From positions 658,622 through 722,621 of the forward strand of contig NW_019091428.1 in assembly GCF_001949145.1 (NCBI RefSeq): a DNA stretch of 64,000 nucleotides, read 5' to 3'. Of the stretch, positions 44,738 to 56,205 are shown in pieces. Below the pieces are notes generated by a model. That model had not been told where the DNA came from and did not search any database. It saw only the letters and a list, made by a program, of their open reading frames with translations. Numbering within the stretch: the stretch's first letter is position 1; every line of letters begins with the position of its first letter. Position numbers and translations under genes: made by a program. Source of the stretch: Acanthaster planci (Eukaryota > Echinodermata > Asteroidea > Valvatida > Acanthasteridae).

Positions 44738-47465
44738 GGCCCACCATACAACCCCCAAACTCACCCCCCCCTCCCCTCAAACAGCACCCTCCCCCACCTA
44801 CCCAGGAAGGAACTCGGAGCACTGCTGGTTTCCTGTATCAGATAATGTGAGGTTTTTACAAGGAGCCATGCTGGGAGCAAGCTAGTCTTTGCCGCCTTCC
44901 AACATGCGCAGGTTTGGCTAGGAGATGTTTAATGGAGTTAATTTATGCGAAACTGTACTCCAACATGGCTGCCGATGAAAGCCCTCTGTAGTAAGCAGAA
45001 GCAACTCTTTGGAACAATCCAAAATAATGAACGAGATGAAACCACCCGAGGCCAATGCCCAAATATGCCATGAGCCAGTCTGAGACCTGGCGTCATACTC
45101 CCTTTCTCATGTAAACCAAATGACACAGTGTGCTAGTTTGAGAAAATAAGCGTCGATTTAGAATTCCCAACAATCTGGATAGTTTGTGTGTGTCTCTCTC
45201 TGGGATCCGTACTTAATAAGCCTCAAGAACCAAGCGAGGGCACTTTCCAGAGTTCGTGTGGTGCAGGTAAATTTATTTGCGTGTATTGGAGTTGCATGTA
45301 ACTACAGATTGCTGTGTGAAAAGTCTGTATTGGCCATGGGTTGCTTGAAGCAAAGACACTTTTCTCCATGTTACCACTCCATTTGTAAAGTATTTTTGTT
45401 GTGTGAGATTGGAGTGGTCCACACTGGTTCCCTACACACATTCCAAATGGACAATCGGGAACCAGTGCACAGCTTCACTCTAATATACAGCCCACAACGG
45501 CCAACAAACTACCCAGATCTTTCACATGGAGATTGTAGACAAAAATCAACCCCCCCCCAAAATGGAATCTCTCGGTGAAAAGAATGTACCCCCTCACTTG
45601 TTTTGTCACCTAGAAACATGAAGTTGAGCTTCATGCTTTCTGACAGAGATTTAGTGGGGAAATCTGCACTCAGACATACATGTACCTCCATAACCGTGTC
45701 TTATATATATTTGCATTGTTAATGCATCTTCTAGCAACTTAATTCCTTTCCTGAACTGTATATAATTATGTATGACTATTGAAATTTAATGTGTTGCTAG
45801 TAGTTAAAAAAAAACTGTTGTAACTTCAGCAAATTTTAGAGTTGTAGAATCACTGTTTGTTTCTCGCAAATCGGATATGTCTCAAAAAAAAGGAGTTCCT
45901 ATTTGAGGTATATTCCGACCCAAATCAGTAAATAGCTATTTGTGACAACTAGAAGTAGAAAATGAATCGTTATGATTTGAAGATTTTATTTTTGTGTCTA
46001 TTTATATGAAATCATTTTTTTGTGTGAAGGTAAAGTGTGTTGGACAATGCTGTCAGAACTACATGTATGCCAGATGGCTGAGAAGTATGGAAAAAGGGGT
46101 TCACAAGTAATTGAAAGTCTTTTCAGCAGGTTTAGTTTTGTTTGAATTGGGGAGCTTTAAGATAGTTTCCTGTAATATTTCGCAAACCTCATTTTATATT
46201 CGTTTATATTTTTGCTGTAAGATTTTTGGTTTACAGTAGCTGTTAGAGTTTTGAGGTGGGAATGACCTGGAGAGGGCGCTGTTTACACACGTAGATATAC
46301 GTTTCCTCCCACCTGCAAACCCTTCCCTCCTTGTTTTGCAAATGAAACGCATTGATTGTGTGTTTCATACAGATTTTATTTTCATACTTTAAGCCTGTGT
46401 CTGGAAATAAGCGAATCTGATAGAAATCCTCGTACTCAGGTCCTTTTAATGTGTGCAAAAGTAGGAACTGATTCTTGATAGAAAGAGTGGTTAGAATTTT
46501 GTCGGCAATGAGCTTAATCTAGCTGTTATTCATGTCCATCCATGCATAGATCTCAGATTTGTAGAGCTTAATGGCCTGCATGCATGAATTGTAGGTGGCA
46601 CCCATGCTGACTACTTTTTGGAACCGGTGAAGATTACTAGCACTTGTACTGGGGGGGGGCATATACCAGTGACGTGAAAGAAGGCACTTCGATTTTTCAC
46701 CATAATCTGCACAGACCCATTGTATCTTGGGATGATATGAAGGCTACTCATCACCTGTGGATGGGCACTTTAACTCGCACTTAAGCATATGTCATAGATA
46801 GTTCTATCCCTGTAGACAAATTCATGCACGAAGACCATTGACAGATTTATTGTAATTGTCAGTATTATGACTATTGTAGATACCAAACTTTTAAGCAATA
46901 TCAAGTTGTCTTAGCCGGCCAAAGTGTTAGCTGATGTAGGGTTTTTTAAATATACGTTCCAGTTTTTGTCAGTATTTGGGAAATCGTGCATATCCTGCCA
47001 TATCCTCTCGTGGTAACAAGCCGACCATCTCTCATGATGAGCTCATAGTCTTTTCTCCAGCCTTGTTTTTGTTTTGTTTTGGAATCACACTCCTTTATCA
47101 CATCCTCTGCAAGGTGGACGAAAATTCTCATGGACCATTTTGTTGTCGTCACCCTGCGAGCATTTCTGCACCAACACTCCTAAATCCTATTTCTGGGCCT
47201 GGAGTATCATTCAAAGTCATAATTTTGTGTTTTTGGAGTTCACAAGTAGCCACACGCGTGGAAGCATGCTCCTGGCAAACATTCAGTGCTGCCTCACATC
47301 CTGTGTACTTGCTACTTTTCCCAGAATTCTTTCTGGCAGAATGTGTAGATTTAACGTGGAGGTTTTTCTTCAATTTCCCTCATGCATTTCAAGTGTGCTT
47401 CCATCATCCATTTATTCTACCCTACCCCGGAAACATTTAAGTTTTTTTTAATAACTACGACAGCA

Positions 47466-47601
47466 CAGCCTCCGTGCTCTGTTAACCCTCCCACATACTC
47501 CGCCTCTGTGCTTGTTAACCGTCCCACATATTCCGCCTCCGCGCTCTGCCAACCCTCCCACATATTCCGCCTCCGTGCTCTGTTAACCCTCCCACATATT
47601 C
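47466..47601. repeat. 34-bp tandem array, about 4 units
   Basis: Units contain GTTAACCCTCCCACATATTC then CGCCTCCGTGCTCT. GTTAACC-type starts lie at 47481, 47514, 47548 and 47582, so the period is 33-34 bp with a few substitutions. Confidence 0.9.
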
Positions 47602-48370
47602 TTATTAGTTGTTTGTAGGACATTCTGAGCAGTGTTTATTTTTCTCTTTCCTTTTTTCTTTCTTGACAAAAGAAATCGAAAGGAAAAATTTGACATGATA
47701 GGCAAGGGTGAAGCCTGACCTTCAGTTTAACTTCTTCTTTTTACCCAGGTGGTCACATGTACAATTGTATCGTTGGTTTAAATGTATATCTGACGTAGTA
47801 AGTGATCGTGTTTTAACTTGTCTTGTACATTTTCTGTGCTAGTCATATTACTGTTTTTGATAGTGTAAAAAAGCTGGGGGGTTGGTGTTTCTTTCAGGTT
47901 GAACGGATTTTAGGTTTTTATAATGTAGGACAGCTGTAACAGTGGGTGATAGAGTAAGACGTTTTCCCGAGAAACTTCAAGGCAGTTGGGGGAAAGAGAG
48001 CAGGCCACATTTTGGTGTACCCTGGGCGGCATTGGGTGTGGTTTTCAACCATTCCTTTTACACAGAAGCTTAGAAATTGGGCCTCGACATAAATTGCGAA
48101 GGAGCCGAGAGTTTTTTTCATTGTTGAGGTCAGACTCGATCTGGTACTCAACCAGAAATAAGTTATGAGGGCCGCATATTATGTAACATAAGTGTTAGTA
48201 AAAATTTACAAGTGTCGTGATAGTTGCCCAGTTTCCAGACAGCAGCTTCTTAAACGTTTGGGTATAATAGCCATTGTACTTACATTCTTGAAGAATGTTT
48301 CAAAGGTTATCTGAGTTCTCAGGCGTCGAGTTGGTGTAAAGTTGGCCAGACTGGATGCATTTTTTTCGTA

Positions 48371-48421
48371 GACATGAAGTATGGATCATCTATTTTGAAA
48401 TAGATGTCCATACTTCATGTC
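48371..48421. repeat. 51-nt near-perfect hairpin
   Basis: GACATGAAGTATGGA and CATCTATTT are mirrored by AAATAGATG and TCCATACTTCATGTC, with a single unpaired T in the left arm and a 2-base centre. About 24 base pairs are paired. The loop is too small for a normal microRNA precursor. Confidence 0.85.
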
Positions 48422-49572
48422 ACAGTTTGTTGAAGTTAAATATCAGCGATATTATTTATTTTTTGGCGATTCCTGCGAGTGGTATAATGTATTTCTTTAT
48501 AAAAAAGGGAGACATGCACGATTTGACCTTATCTTGAGGAACGCTGAGTATGTTACTACCTTTACTTCATATATCTGTGTAGCTGTACTTCTTTACATTT
48601 CATCTGGTGAGAAGTGTTACTGATTTTTTGAATAGGAGACACTTTTCATGGGCTGGTCCATTTAAAGTTGGGGAGGATTTGTGTCATTCTGTTTTCAAGT
48701 ATGGTCATCCGTCCCTTTCCTTTCGGGTATGTCGATCGATTGTTGACAGAATTTCAAGTTGAAGGTGTTAAATTATCTGATAGAGCTTATTGTCCTAATT
48801 CACAAGTTGAATTTGTTAACTTTAATTTTGGAAACCTGAGAATAGAAATTGAATCAGTGAACTAAAATTTTAACACAAACTAATGTCGTTTATGCTGATG
48901 AATGATTTCAAAATTGTGACTAATTGTATTTAAATGTTTAAGCCACAATTGTTTAAGTTAACTTAGGCATGGAACCCAAACAAGTCTGGCACCACCCCGT
49001 TCAACAGATTGCATTGAATAAGATTGATTCAGGGAACACGGTTTAAAATGGCTTGCCGTGTGAGGTCTACTCACTGATTTCTGCGGAGTTGTGCGTTCAA
49101 TTGGTGCACTCACAAGATTTGATTTTGCCTGAATTCGTGGGAGTTTGTCCTGTCTGCCAACTTAAACAAGTCTGGGGAAAAAATTCTTCAACACGTTAGA
49201 GTGCATGTTGTAATTTTCTTTAAGTTGGATAAACGTAATGCTGTTGCACAGTGTTTATCCGAGCTCAAATGTATGTATGCATCATCGTCATGTCGTTTTG
49301 TGATAAAACAGCAAAGAAACCAAATTCGACGACATCTGCATTTGGTTTTCTTTCCTCAGTATTTTTCTAATTTTACTTGGTGGAAAATTTGAATGTGGAC
49401 GAACGCTAGAATTTGATTTTGCACGCACAGTTGGCCCATGATTTTTATGAACGTTTGTAACAAAAGAAGATAAAAGTTACGGTCCACACACGGAGTCCTT
49501 CTTCTGATGTTTACCGACGTTTGAGGTTAAAGTTTTAGGGATCAGTCAGCGTTGCGAATCCGTCCTGAACAG

Positions 49573-49747
49573 GAGCGCCCCCTCATCGGTGGAAAAAAAG
49601 CCATGTGGTCTGGAGTGCTCAATTTGTTGGTAGCGATGTGACTACAACGCTTGTATTTCATAGTCGTTCGCGAACCAGCGATGCGCAGTTACTACCAAAG
49701 GGGCCTCCGTTGCTAGGATAATTGCGCCCTCTCTTGGTCTAGCACAG
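49573..49747 (+). repeat. Dispersed repeat family R1, copy 3
   Basis: A 5'-truncated copy of the 5684-5880 repeat. It carries TTGGTAGCGATGTGACTACA, GCGAACCAGCGATGCGCAGT and ATTGCGCCCTCTCTTGGTCT, about 75-80% alike by eye. Confidence 0.75.
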
Positions 49748-50300
49748 AGAACTCTTTTCTTCGGGCAACGACATTATTTTGCATGGAAAGAAACGGTGCG
49801 TGTGGTATCGCAACTTGAAGCCAATGCAGCTGTTAATTTTACCCAGAATTTTACAGGTGACTTCTGTGGACCTTCCTTTAATCGAAAGTTAAAGTTGTGG
49901 CATTGTGTTCAGACGTGCGATGTACACGTGACGTTGAATTATCTGGGTTAAGTACGGATCGCCCAGCTGACAGTAATGTCAAGGTTGCCCAGAGCAGATG
50001 ACAACCTTTAATTCCATATTGTTGCATTTCATTTTGATTGACAGAGGGCTGATGAAAACTGTAATAGCCTGACATCAGATCTGTGACAAAACGTGGCCAT
50101 TTTGTATGGCATTATCCATTTAATTTCTTGTCTGGTAGTTACTGAGCAGTGATTTTTTTGTGGAATTTGTATTGTTCGTGCCTGTACTGGAGCCATTTTC
50201 CAGCCAACAGCACAGAAGCCATTCAGCCTGTGTTTTTGGATTGGTGGGATACATTTTGTGATAAAACGTTTCTCACGAGATTCCAATGGCTGGTTCATAC

Positions 50301-50522
50301 CTAGTGGCGTAGCCACGGGAGGCACGTTCACCCCACAAATTCCCGATGCCCCCAGGGTGCCCCCCACCCTAAAAAAAAACCGGATGAATGGATATTGAAC
50401 AAGGCTAACAAAACATGCCCCCCCCCAAAAAAACCACACCATTGAAAGCGGGTAACCTTCCCCCATAAGATGCCGGTGCCCCCTTTGTGCCCAACCCCCG
50501 GTAAAATCCTAGCTACGCCACT
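50301..50522. mobile_element. hAT-like MITE with AGTGGCGTAGC ends
   Basis: Terminal inverted repeats AGTGGCGTAGC (50303-50313) and GCTACGCCACT (50512-50522) bound a 222-bp C-rich, non-coding element. The flanks GTTCATAC (50293-50300) and GTTCATTC (50523-50530) are an 8-bp direct repeat with one mismatch, as expected for a hAT-type target duplication. Confidence 0.75.
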
Positions 50523-50680
50523 GTTCATTCGAACACTAAACGCGAATCGGGACGTCAATACTCCAATACTCCGCAAATGCGCCAAACTTTAACAAATTAC
50601 GACTCAAGCGAAGTTTACTGCTAATCTTTCGTGACCTCAAATTCACTTCCACGTTCAGACTTGTAGACCGAGACTGGGGA

Positions 50681-50957
50681 GTCAGGTTGGCGTAGTGGTT
50701 CTTTCCTCGCCTTCCACCTCAGTGCAGCGCGGGTTCGAATCCCGACCCGGTCCACATGTGGATTGGGTTTTCAGTCCCCACCTGATTCCTTGACCTTTAC
50801 CCAGAATATTCCTCTGAGGTTTTCCTCCCACCTCTAAAACTGTAACTGCTTCTCATTTTTTCCACTCAACAGGTTTCTTCAGGCTTTCAAGCTACAGTCC
50901 TTAGGGCCCTTTTTAGGAATCCGTTACCTGAAATTATTGATAATAATAATAACAACA
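50681..50957 (+). mobile_element. tRNA-derived SINE (plus strand) with (TAA)n tail
   Basis: The head has box A TGGCGTAGTGG (50688-50698) and a perfect box B GGTTCGAATCC (50732-50742), 33 bases apart, as in a tRNA gene. A body of about 195 bp follows and a TAATAATAATAAC tail at 50941-50953. The head does not fold into a complete functional tRNA with an acceptor stem, and the attached body marks it as a SINE. Its body differs from the 26966-27328 family. Confidence 0.9.
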
Positions 50958-51213
50958 TTCGCCTGTACTACGAACTGGCCTCAGTTCTATCATGAACTGA
51001 AACAACACTATTCACATTCAAGAAATAAAATGTAAAATCAACTTTCTTGTCGGAATGACATGAATATGAAAAATATATAAACATAATACACAAAACAGGG
51101 CAGTGCCACCTAAAAGCCCCTATAAATAGAAACAGCAAAATATAAATTAAATACGCAATTGGACAGAGAGATTCAGTTCCAAAGGCCCTGCATTTTGCTA
51201 AAAGCGCATTCAA

Positions 51214-51584
51214 TTCCAGGTATATACATTGCCTAAACTGCAGGGTATGTTATAGTTCCAGTTCCATGATTTCCTGTTAATTAAATCATGTCTGTACCCC
51301 TCAACCACTGATCTCTATTATATTGTAATAGAGATCAGTGCCCTCAACCCAAAATTTAAGAATTCTGCCGATGGGGGCGCACTCTTCTCAGAAATAATCC
51401 CAATTCCACGATAAAAAGAAATAATTTGTGAATACCGTTTTTTTTTCTCTCTCTCTCATTTTGAATACATTTGAAGAAACCCAGACGTCTGGGTCAAGTG
51501 GAAGGGACATGATTTCAGAGGAAATCCTTGAACCGGGACTATAACATACCCTGCAGTTTAGGCAACGTAGGCCTATTCCTGGAA
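51214..51584. mobile_element. 371-bp foldback element with nested hairpin
   Basis: The 79-bp left arm (51214-51292) is inverted at 51506-51584. Both contain GCCTAAACTGCAGGGTATGT (or its complement) followed by TATAGT. Within it a perfect 15-bp stem, 5-nt loop hairpin lies at 51306-51340 (CACTGATCTCTATTA). No coding capacity. Probably a non-autonomous DNA transposon; weaker symmetry may extend beyond the listed ends. Confidence 0.8.
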
Positions 51585-54500
51585 ATGCAATTTGCGTCAA
51601 TATCTCAGAAAGTGAGCGCAAAATGAATGCACATTTTACGAGTGTATTTGACAGTGATGTGGCCCCAATATTAGCAGACCGGGCCCCAAGTCGCACTCTT
51701 CAGTCCTGCAGCATTACAATGAAACGTTTCCTGCTCAAAAGAAAAGACAGACCAATTTGTCTCTTTTGTTAAACAATAAGATATGAAAAGCTCCAAGTGT
51801 TATTTCTACGCTCCCATAATTTCGAAGCTGAATTCTCTCAAGACCAGAAGACAACCATCTGCATGTGCATTGAGACTCCCTGTGTGTTGGAGGAGATAAG
51901 GTAAACCGCCATACCCCCTGGCACGCGTCTTGTGGCGAGCACCACCGCTGACGTCGACGGGTTGAGGCCTCCCCTCGCTCGCGCCAATGCATGGCTCGAC
52001 TGTCAACAATGGTTTTGTTTATTACGAGGGTTATGTAACACGCACGCTTAGGAGACAACACGTGGTTCGCAATCTCTCGGGCCTATTTACATGCACAAGC
52101 TCCGGCAAGGTGGATTGAATTTGAATAGGGGGGGAAGTAGGATGATTTTCCTGTAAACACTTTTGCTCGGCCGCCGCGTATGGGACAGATATGCTGGTAG
52201 GAAACTGCTATGACCGCATGCACTATAGTACCCTTAGTTTTAAACTTTATACCTTTTTTCCCTGGACGTTTAAAAAAAAATTTGGCTTGTTTGCAATGTT
52301 TATTAGAGTTTGAGTAGGATATTTATATCACTCTTTAGCAATTCGGCTTGTGCATCCTACACTTTTACTGGGATTGGACAGGGGGGAATCAATCGCTTTT
52401 TGCATTCACTTGCAGGAAATATCAAACAAAACAATGTTTTTGTAGCTCTATCACCTGCTTTTAGAGGTCAGTTCGCCTGTCCCTCCCCCCGAAAAAGAAA
52501 GGAAAAAAAAATAAATGAACTCACTTGGGAGAGTTGTTAACGGGTATTATTGGCGTCTCTGTGTGTCTCTCGCTTTTACATTAATTTAAACAAATTCCGA
52601 ACGTAGCACTGATGCCATAGAAGGAAAAAATCGATGCATTTCTTTTATAAGTCATCTTTGTAAAATAAAAAAAAAGATGGGGGGCACTGACGGCATACTT
52701 GGCACAAAACGCCTAACAGATACATGTTTTTGATGCCGGAACAAAAGAGACGAGCAAACACCAGTGGCCCGGAATACCCGGGCCAGCGTGCACCTGGCCC
52801 CCTCAGCCGGCCAAGATCATACGTCATTGTGCTCGTTGAGCCGGTGGACAATGGGCCCGCACGTGTCTGAGACATAACGGCATGCGACGAGCCCGGTGAC
52901 AACGAAAGAGCCGGGCTATTGTTCCCCCAAAATTCGGCGGATGCAATCAGCATGACAAAAGTGATCCTGTAGTTAGCTAGTGGATATAGGCCTATATCGT
53001 TTTCTTTCGGGAACGCAGGAGGCGGTTCCACTTTCTTCTGTAGAAAATAGGACCTGAGACATTTTTTATGTAGGCCTAAGACGATGATGAATGTAGCGTG
53101 GTTGCCAGAAGGAGGAAAAATACATTCCCGTTTAAAATAAATAAATCAAAGATTTCAAAATAATTGTGTCTCTCTTAAACCCGGGGAAAGTCACTTGACC
53201 GCTTTCTGACTAGTTTGGGAAAGTTCTCGCTTTGGCCCTGTGGCAAAACCTCGTAAAATGTAAAACTTTGCCCCACCCCCAGATGTTCAAAGGGTTCGTT
53301 AGCTTTTCAGGTTGATTTTCAAACCTATACATACAAATTGGTACACTATGCTTCAAATAACGATTTCACTATACAGAGGTGTCCCAACTAGAAAGGTTGC
53401 ACAGGTGCAGAGGGGAAGCCCCCCCCCTCGACATGTGCCCATTTCTGTTTAGGAATTGAAAAGTACCAACACTTTGGAAAAGGCACTATTATCACTTTGT
53501 GGGTGTAGATGTGGGGGTGGATTCTTTTTCAGAAGAAAACAATTATTGACGGACAAAAAGATCCCCATTTACTTCCCTGGATTCAAGCCCTGGATACACC
53601 AATGCGGTAAGGCAGGGGAAGTTGAACTGTTGTGGGTTTGTAGCTCTATGGTATGATTGTGGTCTCATATCTTAAAGAATCTTGAAATGTCTGAATAGAT
53701 ACGAAATTGAAAATCATCAAATACACCCCCTCTATATACAGTAAATATGGTGACTTGCCAGGCTTGCTGCAGATTTTTTTTTTTACAGCAGCAGGTGTAC
53801 TATGGGTACCTAGATTTGTCTTCACAAAGATCATCCATGCATTTTGCCAGTTTCCGGGACAAGCACAAAGGGTTTTTTTCGTATGGTGATGTTCCCAACT
53901 GCTACAGGTCCAAACGCGCCATTTTGTGTCGTTCATAATTAATGCTGACACAGCCGCGTGCAGGCCTAATGCGTTTCGCTTAACTGACTGCATGCACACG
54001 ACTAAACAGATTCCATTTAATTCAGAAACGCAAAGAAAGTTTGCTACAGCGTAACTCTCTTACACTGCGCACAGCTGTTTTTTCCCCTGAAACCATTGTT
54101 CTTGGCTCTCCTTTCGGAGAGGTTACCTTGAGGCTAGCAAAGGTTTGCTGTTCACAATGATTTCAGAAACAACCCGTTTGTGGAGTCTATTTTTATCAGC
54201 CGGTTAGAATGATTCGCACCACTAAGCTTGCTAAGATTGCTTTGTTGCGATATTCTTTTACATGGGCAAACAAAACCCAGTTTGCAGGCCGGCATATATA
54301 CATGTATATATATACATTTCTTCCAGTGTTAAGGCATTTGCCTTCATGTTTGTGTTAAGGAATGTACATGTACAAGCCAGTTCCGAACTTAAAGGTGTAT
54401 TTTTTTTTACTAAGTAGAGCCTTGTTTGAAAATAATTCCATTGGGCGATTGCATTCTTTGTTCTCGCATGTAACTTGTATTGTACCTTTAATACGGCAGC

Positions 54501-54600
54501 ACCGATCTTCAAGGTCAATTTTTATGGGTTAAAACATGGACCCTCTCTCAAGAGAGAAGCCACTAAAGTTCGTGTTGCAACTTGAAGACGTCTCCTTTCA
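51585..54600. other. Intergenic sequence, no gene seen
   Basis: Non-coding by inspection. It has scattered GC-richer patches (51900-52030 and 52740-52920), poly-purine or poly-A runs and a TATA-rich palindromic tract near 54291-54315. No repeats beyond the common TACATGTA words were recognised. Confidence 0.55.
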
Positions 54601-54639
54601 TCCACGGTACTGATATATATTTTTTTTCACACAAAGTGC

Positions 54640-55200
54640 GGTGGAAACCACGCCCCCAGCCATTCTTTTGTGGCGGGGCTAGGTCACGCACGCAGAGAGC
54701 GCCCAGTCGTTTTGTACAAGTCTCATTGACGAGCCCCCCACGCGTCAATCACCTGGCTGCACGTGCTGCCGAGGCCCTACGAGCCCTGCCATTGGTCAGT
54801 TCCCGCGCCTCGGCTTGGCGTCTGGCTCGCGAGCCGCGGGTTCTGTGTTGGTGTCTGAGTGCCGGGCCCCTAAATGCAGAGAGATCCCTGTTGCTGGCCC
54901 TCTCCAGTGCACCCCTCAATTCACTCCACCCGCCTGGCAGAAAAACCACCTTGGAGACACCCCGGATTAAAAGAAAAAAGGAGAGAAGAGGGGGTAAAAG
55001 CGTGCGGGGCAAGCGGGACGACCCCCGGAACTGGCAAGACATTTCTTCTTAACGATCGTGCCACCTTTAAGTCGATCTTCACGTTCTGACGGTGTTGAGT
55101 TTTTTGTCTACAAGGGAAAATTCCTCTGAGGAATCCTGCTCGTGGAACAAAGATCATTTCGGGTTCTCTCTCTGAATCGCTTCGCCGCGTCTAACCGGAA
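54640..55200 (+). promoter_or_regulatory. CpG-rich promoter-like island
   Basis: GC content and CpG density rise sharply here (for example GGCTCGCGAGCCGCGGG near 54824 and GGCGGGGC near 54673). An inverted CCAAT box (CATTGGTCAG) lies near 54790. The island ends just before candidate first exon 55313-55362 of the bHLH gene. The open frames inside it are GC artefacts on both strands. The start site is not determined. Confidence 0.5.
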
Positions 55201-55312
55201 TAGGCAGACAGCATAGCACGGGCTTCCAAAGAAGTGCCACGCCAATTGTTACTTCGCAGGGAGATAAATTTTTTAAAAATTGTATCTACCAGCTATCAGA
55301 TATGGAAAGGAC

Positions 55313-55362
55313 ATGAATGGAAATACACTTGGCTACTTCCCCGGTTCAAGTGGAGCTACACG
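55313..55362 (+). CDS. Candidate first coding exon of HES/HEY-like bHLH gene
   Basis: The short exon ends at CACG|GTAATT. Two overlapping starts are possible: ATG 55313 (MNGNTLGYFPGSSGATR, phase 2) or ATG 55317 (MEIHLATSPVQVELH, phase 1). ATG 55313 fits in frame with the next small exon if its acceptor is the AAAG at 56186. ATG 55317 fits if it is the stronger CACTGCACAG at 56182. An upstream 4-codon frame (ATG 55302) overlaps both. Placement after the CpG island supports a first exon, but the linkage is inferred from phase only. Confidence 0.35.
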
Positions 55363-56182
55363 GTAATTATTATGTCGTTTTATTTCTTCCCGACTGATAT
55401 TTATTTTTGATTCCCCGCGTGATAAATCCACGTTTAATTGTACTTGTGTTCCGGGGCTTGTTTTTTTTCTACCCCGTTGTTTAGATATCTCAATTTTTTT
55501 TAAATCTGGGACGGGTACACAGAACTGTTCGCGAGTGAGACGGGGGTTAAAAACTGGCCATATTTTCGGCGTGTTTTTTTTTCTCTTTCGTTGTTTGTCT
55601 TGTTCAGCGAGCTTCTCTTATTTAGTTTATACGGGGCTGACACGGTCGGGTAATGTTAACACAGCTGCCGGTTGGGCGATATGACGTCGAGATAGCGCAG
55701 GTCGGGCCAGACTGCGTGTTCAACGGTGAATCACACAGCGCCGACCTACAGCTCCTGTCGTATTCTGTACAACCCGCACATGTTCATCAGTGCGGTAAAT
55801 TATTTTGAGAAGTGTCGGTGTTTCTGTCACTATCGTGCATTTAGATGAAGGCTTTAATACACAGGAGATGGCAGAGACTGCAATTTACAGTTCATTTTGC
55901 GCAGGAAAATAGGTGAGGCTCTCAATCAGCCAGTATCGTGTTCGAGAGAAAATCCAAGATTGTATGACCACTCGTGCAATTTCATGTGTGTGTATCAGGT
56001 GTCAAAATTTGCACAAGGTTCTAAAGCGGTGGTGTGTTTGAAAATATGTTGTGTTAATGCGGTCTGCTCAATTTTAATCTAATCTGCAGATCAACCAAGT
56101 ATTTTCGCGAAAGAAATTCCCATACTTGCTGAGATGACTTTATTATAGCCTGGCCAGAAGACGAGATATCATCACTGCACAG

Positions 56183-56205
56183 AAAGTATGCGGCGAACAC
56201 AGAGG
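56183..56205 (+). CDS. Candidate micro-exon of bHLH gene
   Basis: A 23-nt segment between acceptor ATCACTGCACAG and strong donor GTGAGT. It encodes ...MRRTQR in the frame that continues into DASTLRRAVEKR of the bHLH exon. It also contains its own ATG (56188) with A at -3, so it could be the start if the upstream exon is untranslated. Support is by splice sites and phase alone. Confidence 0.35.

Larger units (their letters stand above)
44738..49572 (+). other. 3' UTR and intergenic sequence
   Basis: AT-rich sequence after the chimaerin stop. I did not find a canonical AATAAA in the first 4 kb, so the 3' end of the mRNA cannot be placed. It holds a 34-bp tandem array (47466-47601) and a near-perfect hairpin (48371-48421). 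The 154-codon frame at 46976-47440 starts from a TTG, has no bias or motif, and is within chance expectation. Confidence 0.6.

Noticed and set aside
46976-47451. 154- and 125-codon frames downstream of chimaerin
   Set aside because: Overlapping frames in different phases, AT-rich, no family resemblance. This length is expected by chance.
54582-55157. Several 70-156 codon frames on both strands
   Set aside because: They coincide with the CpG island, where stop codons are depleted by composition.
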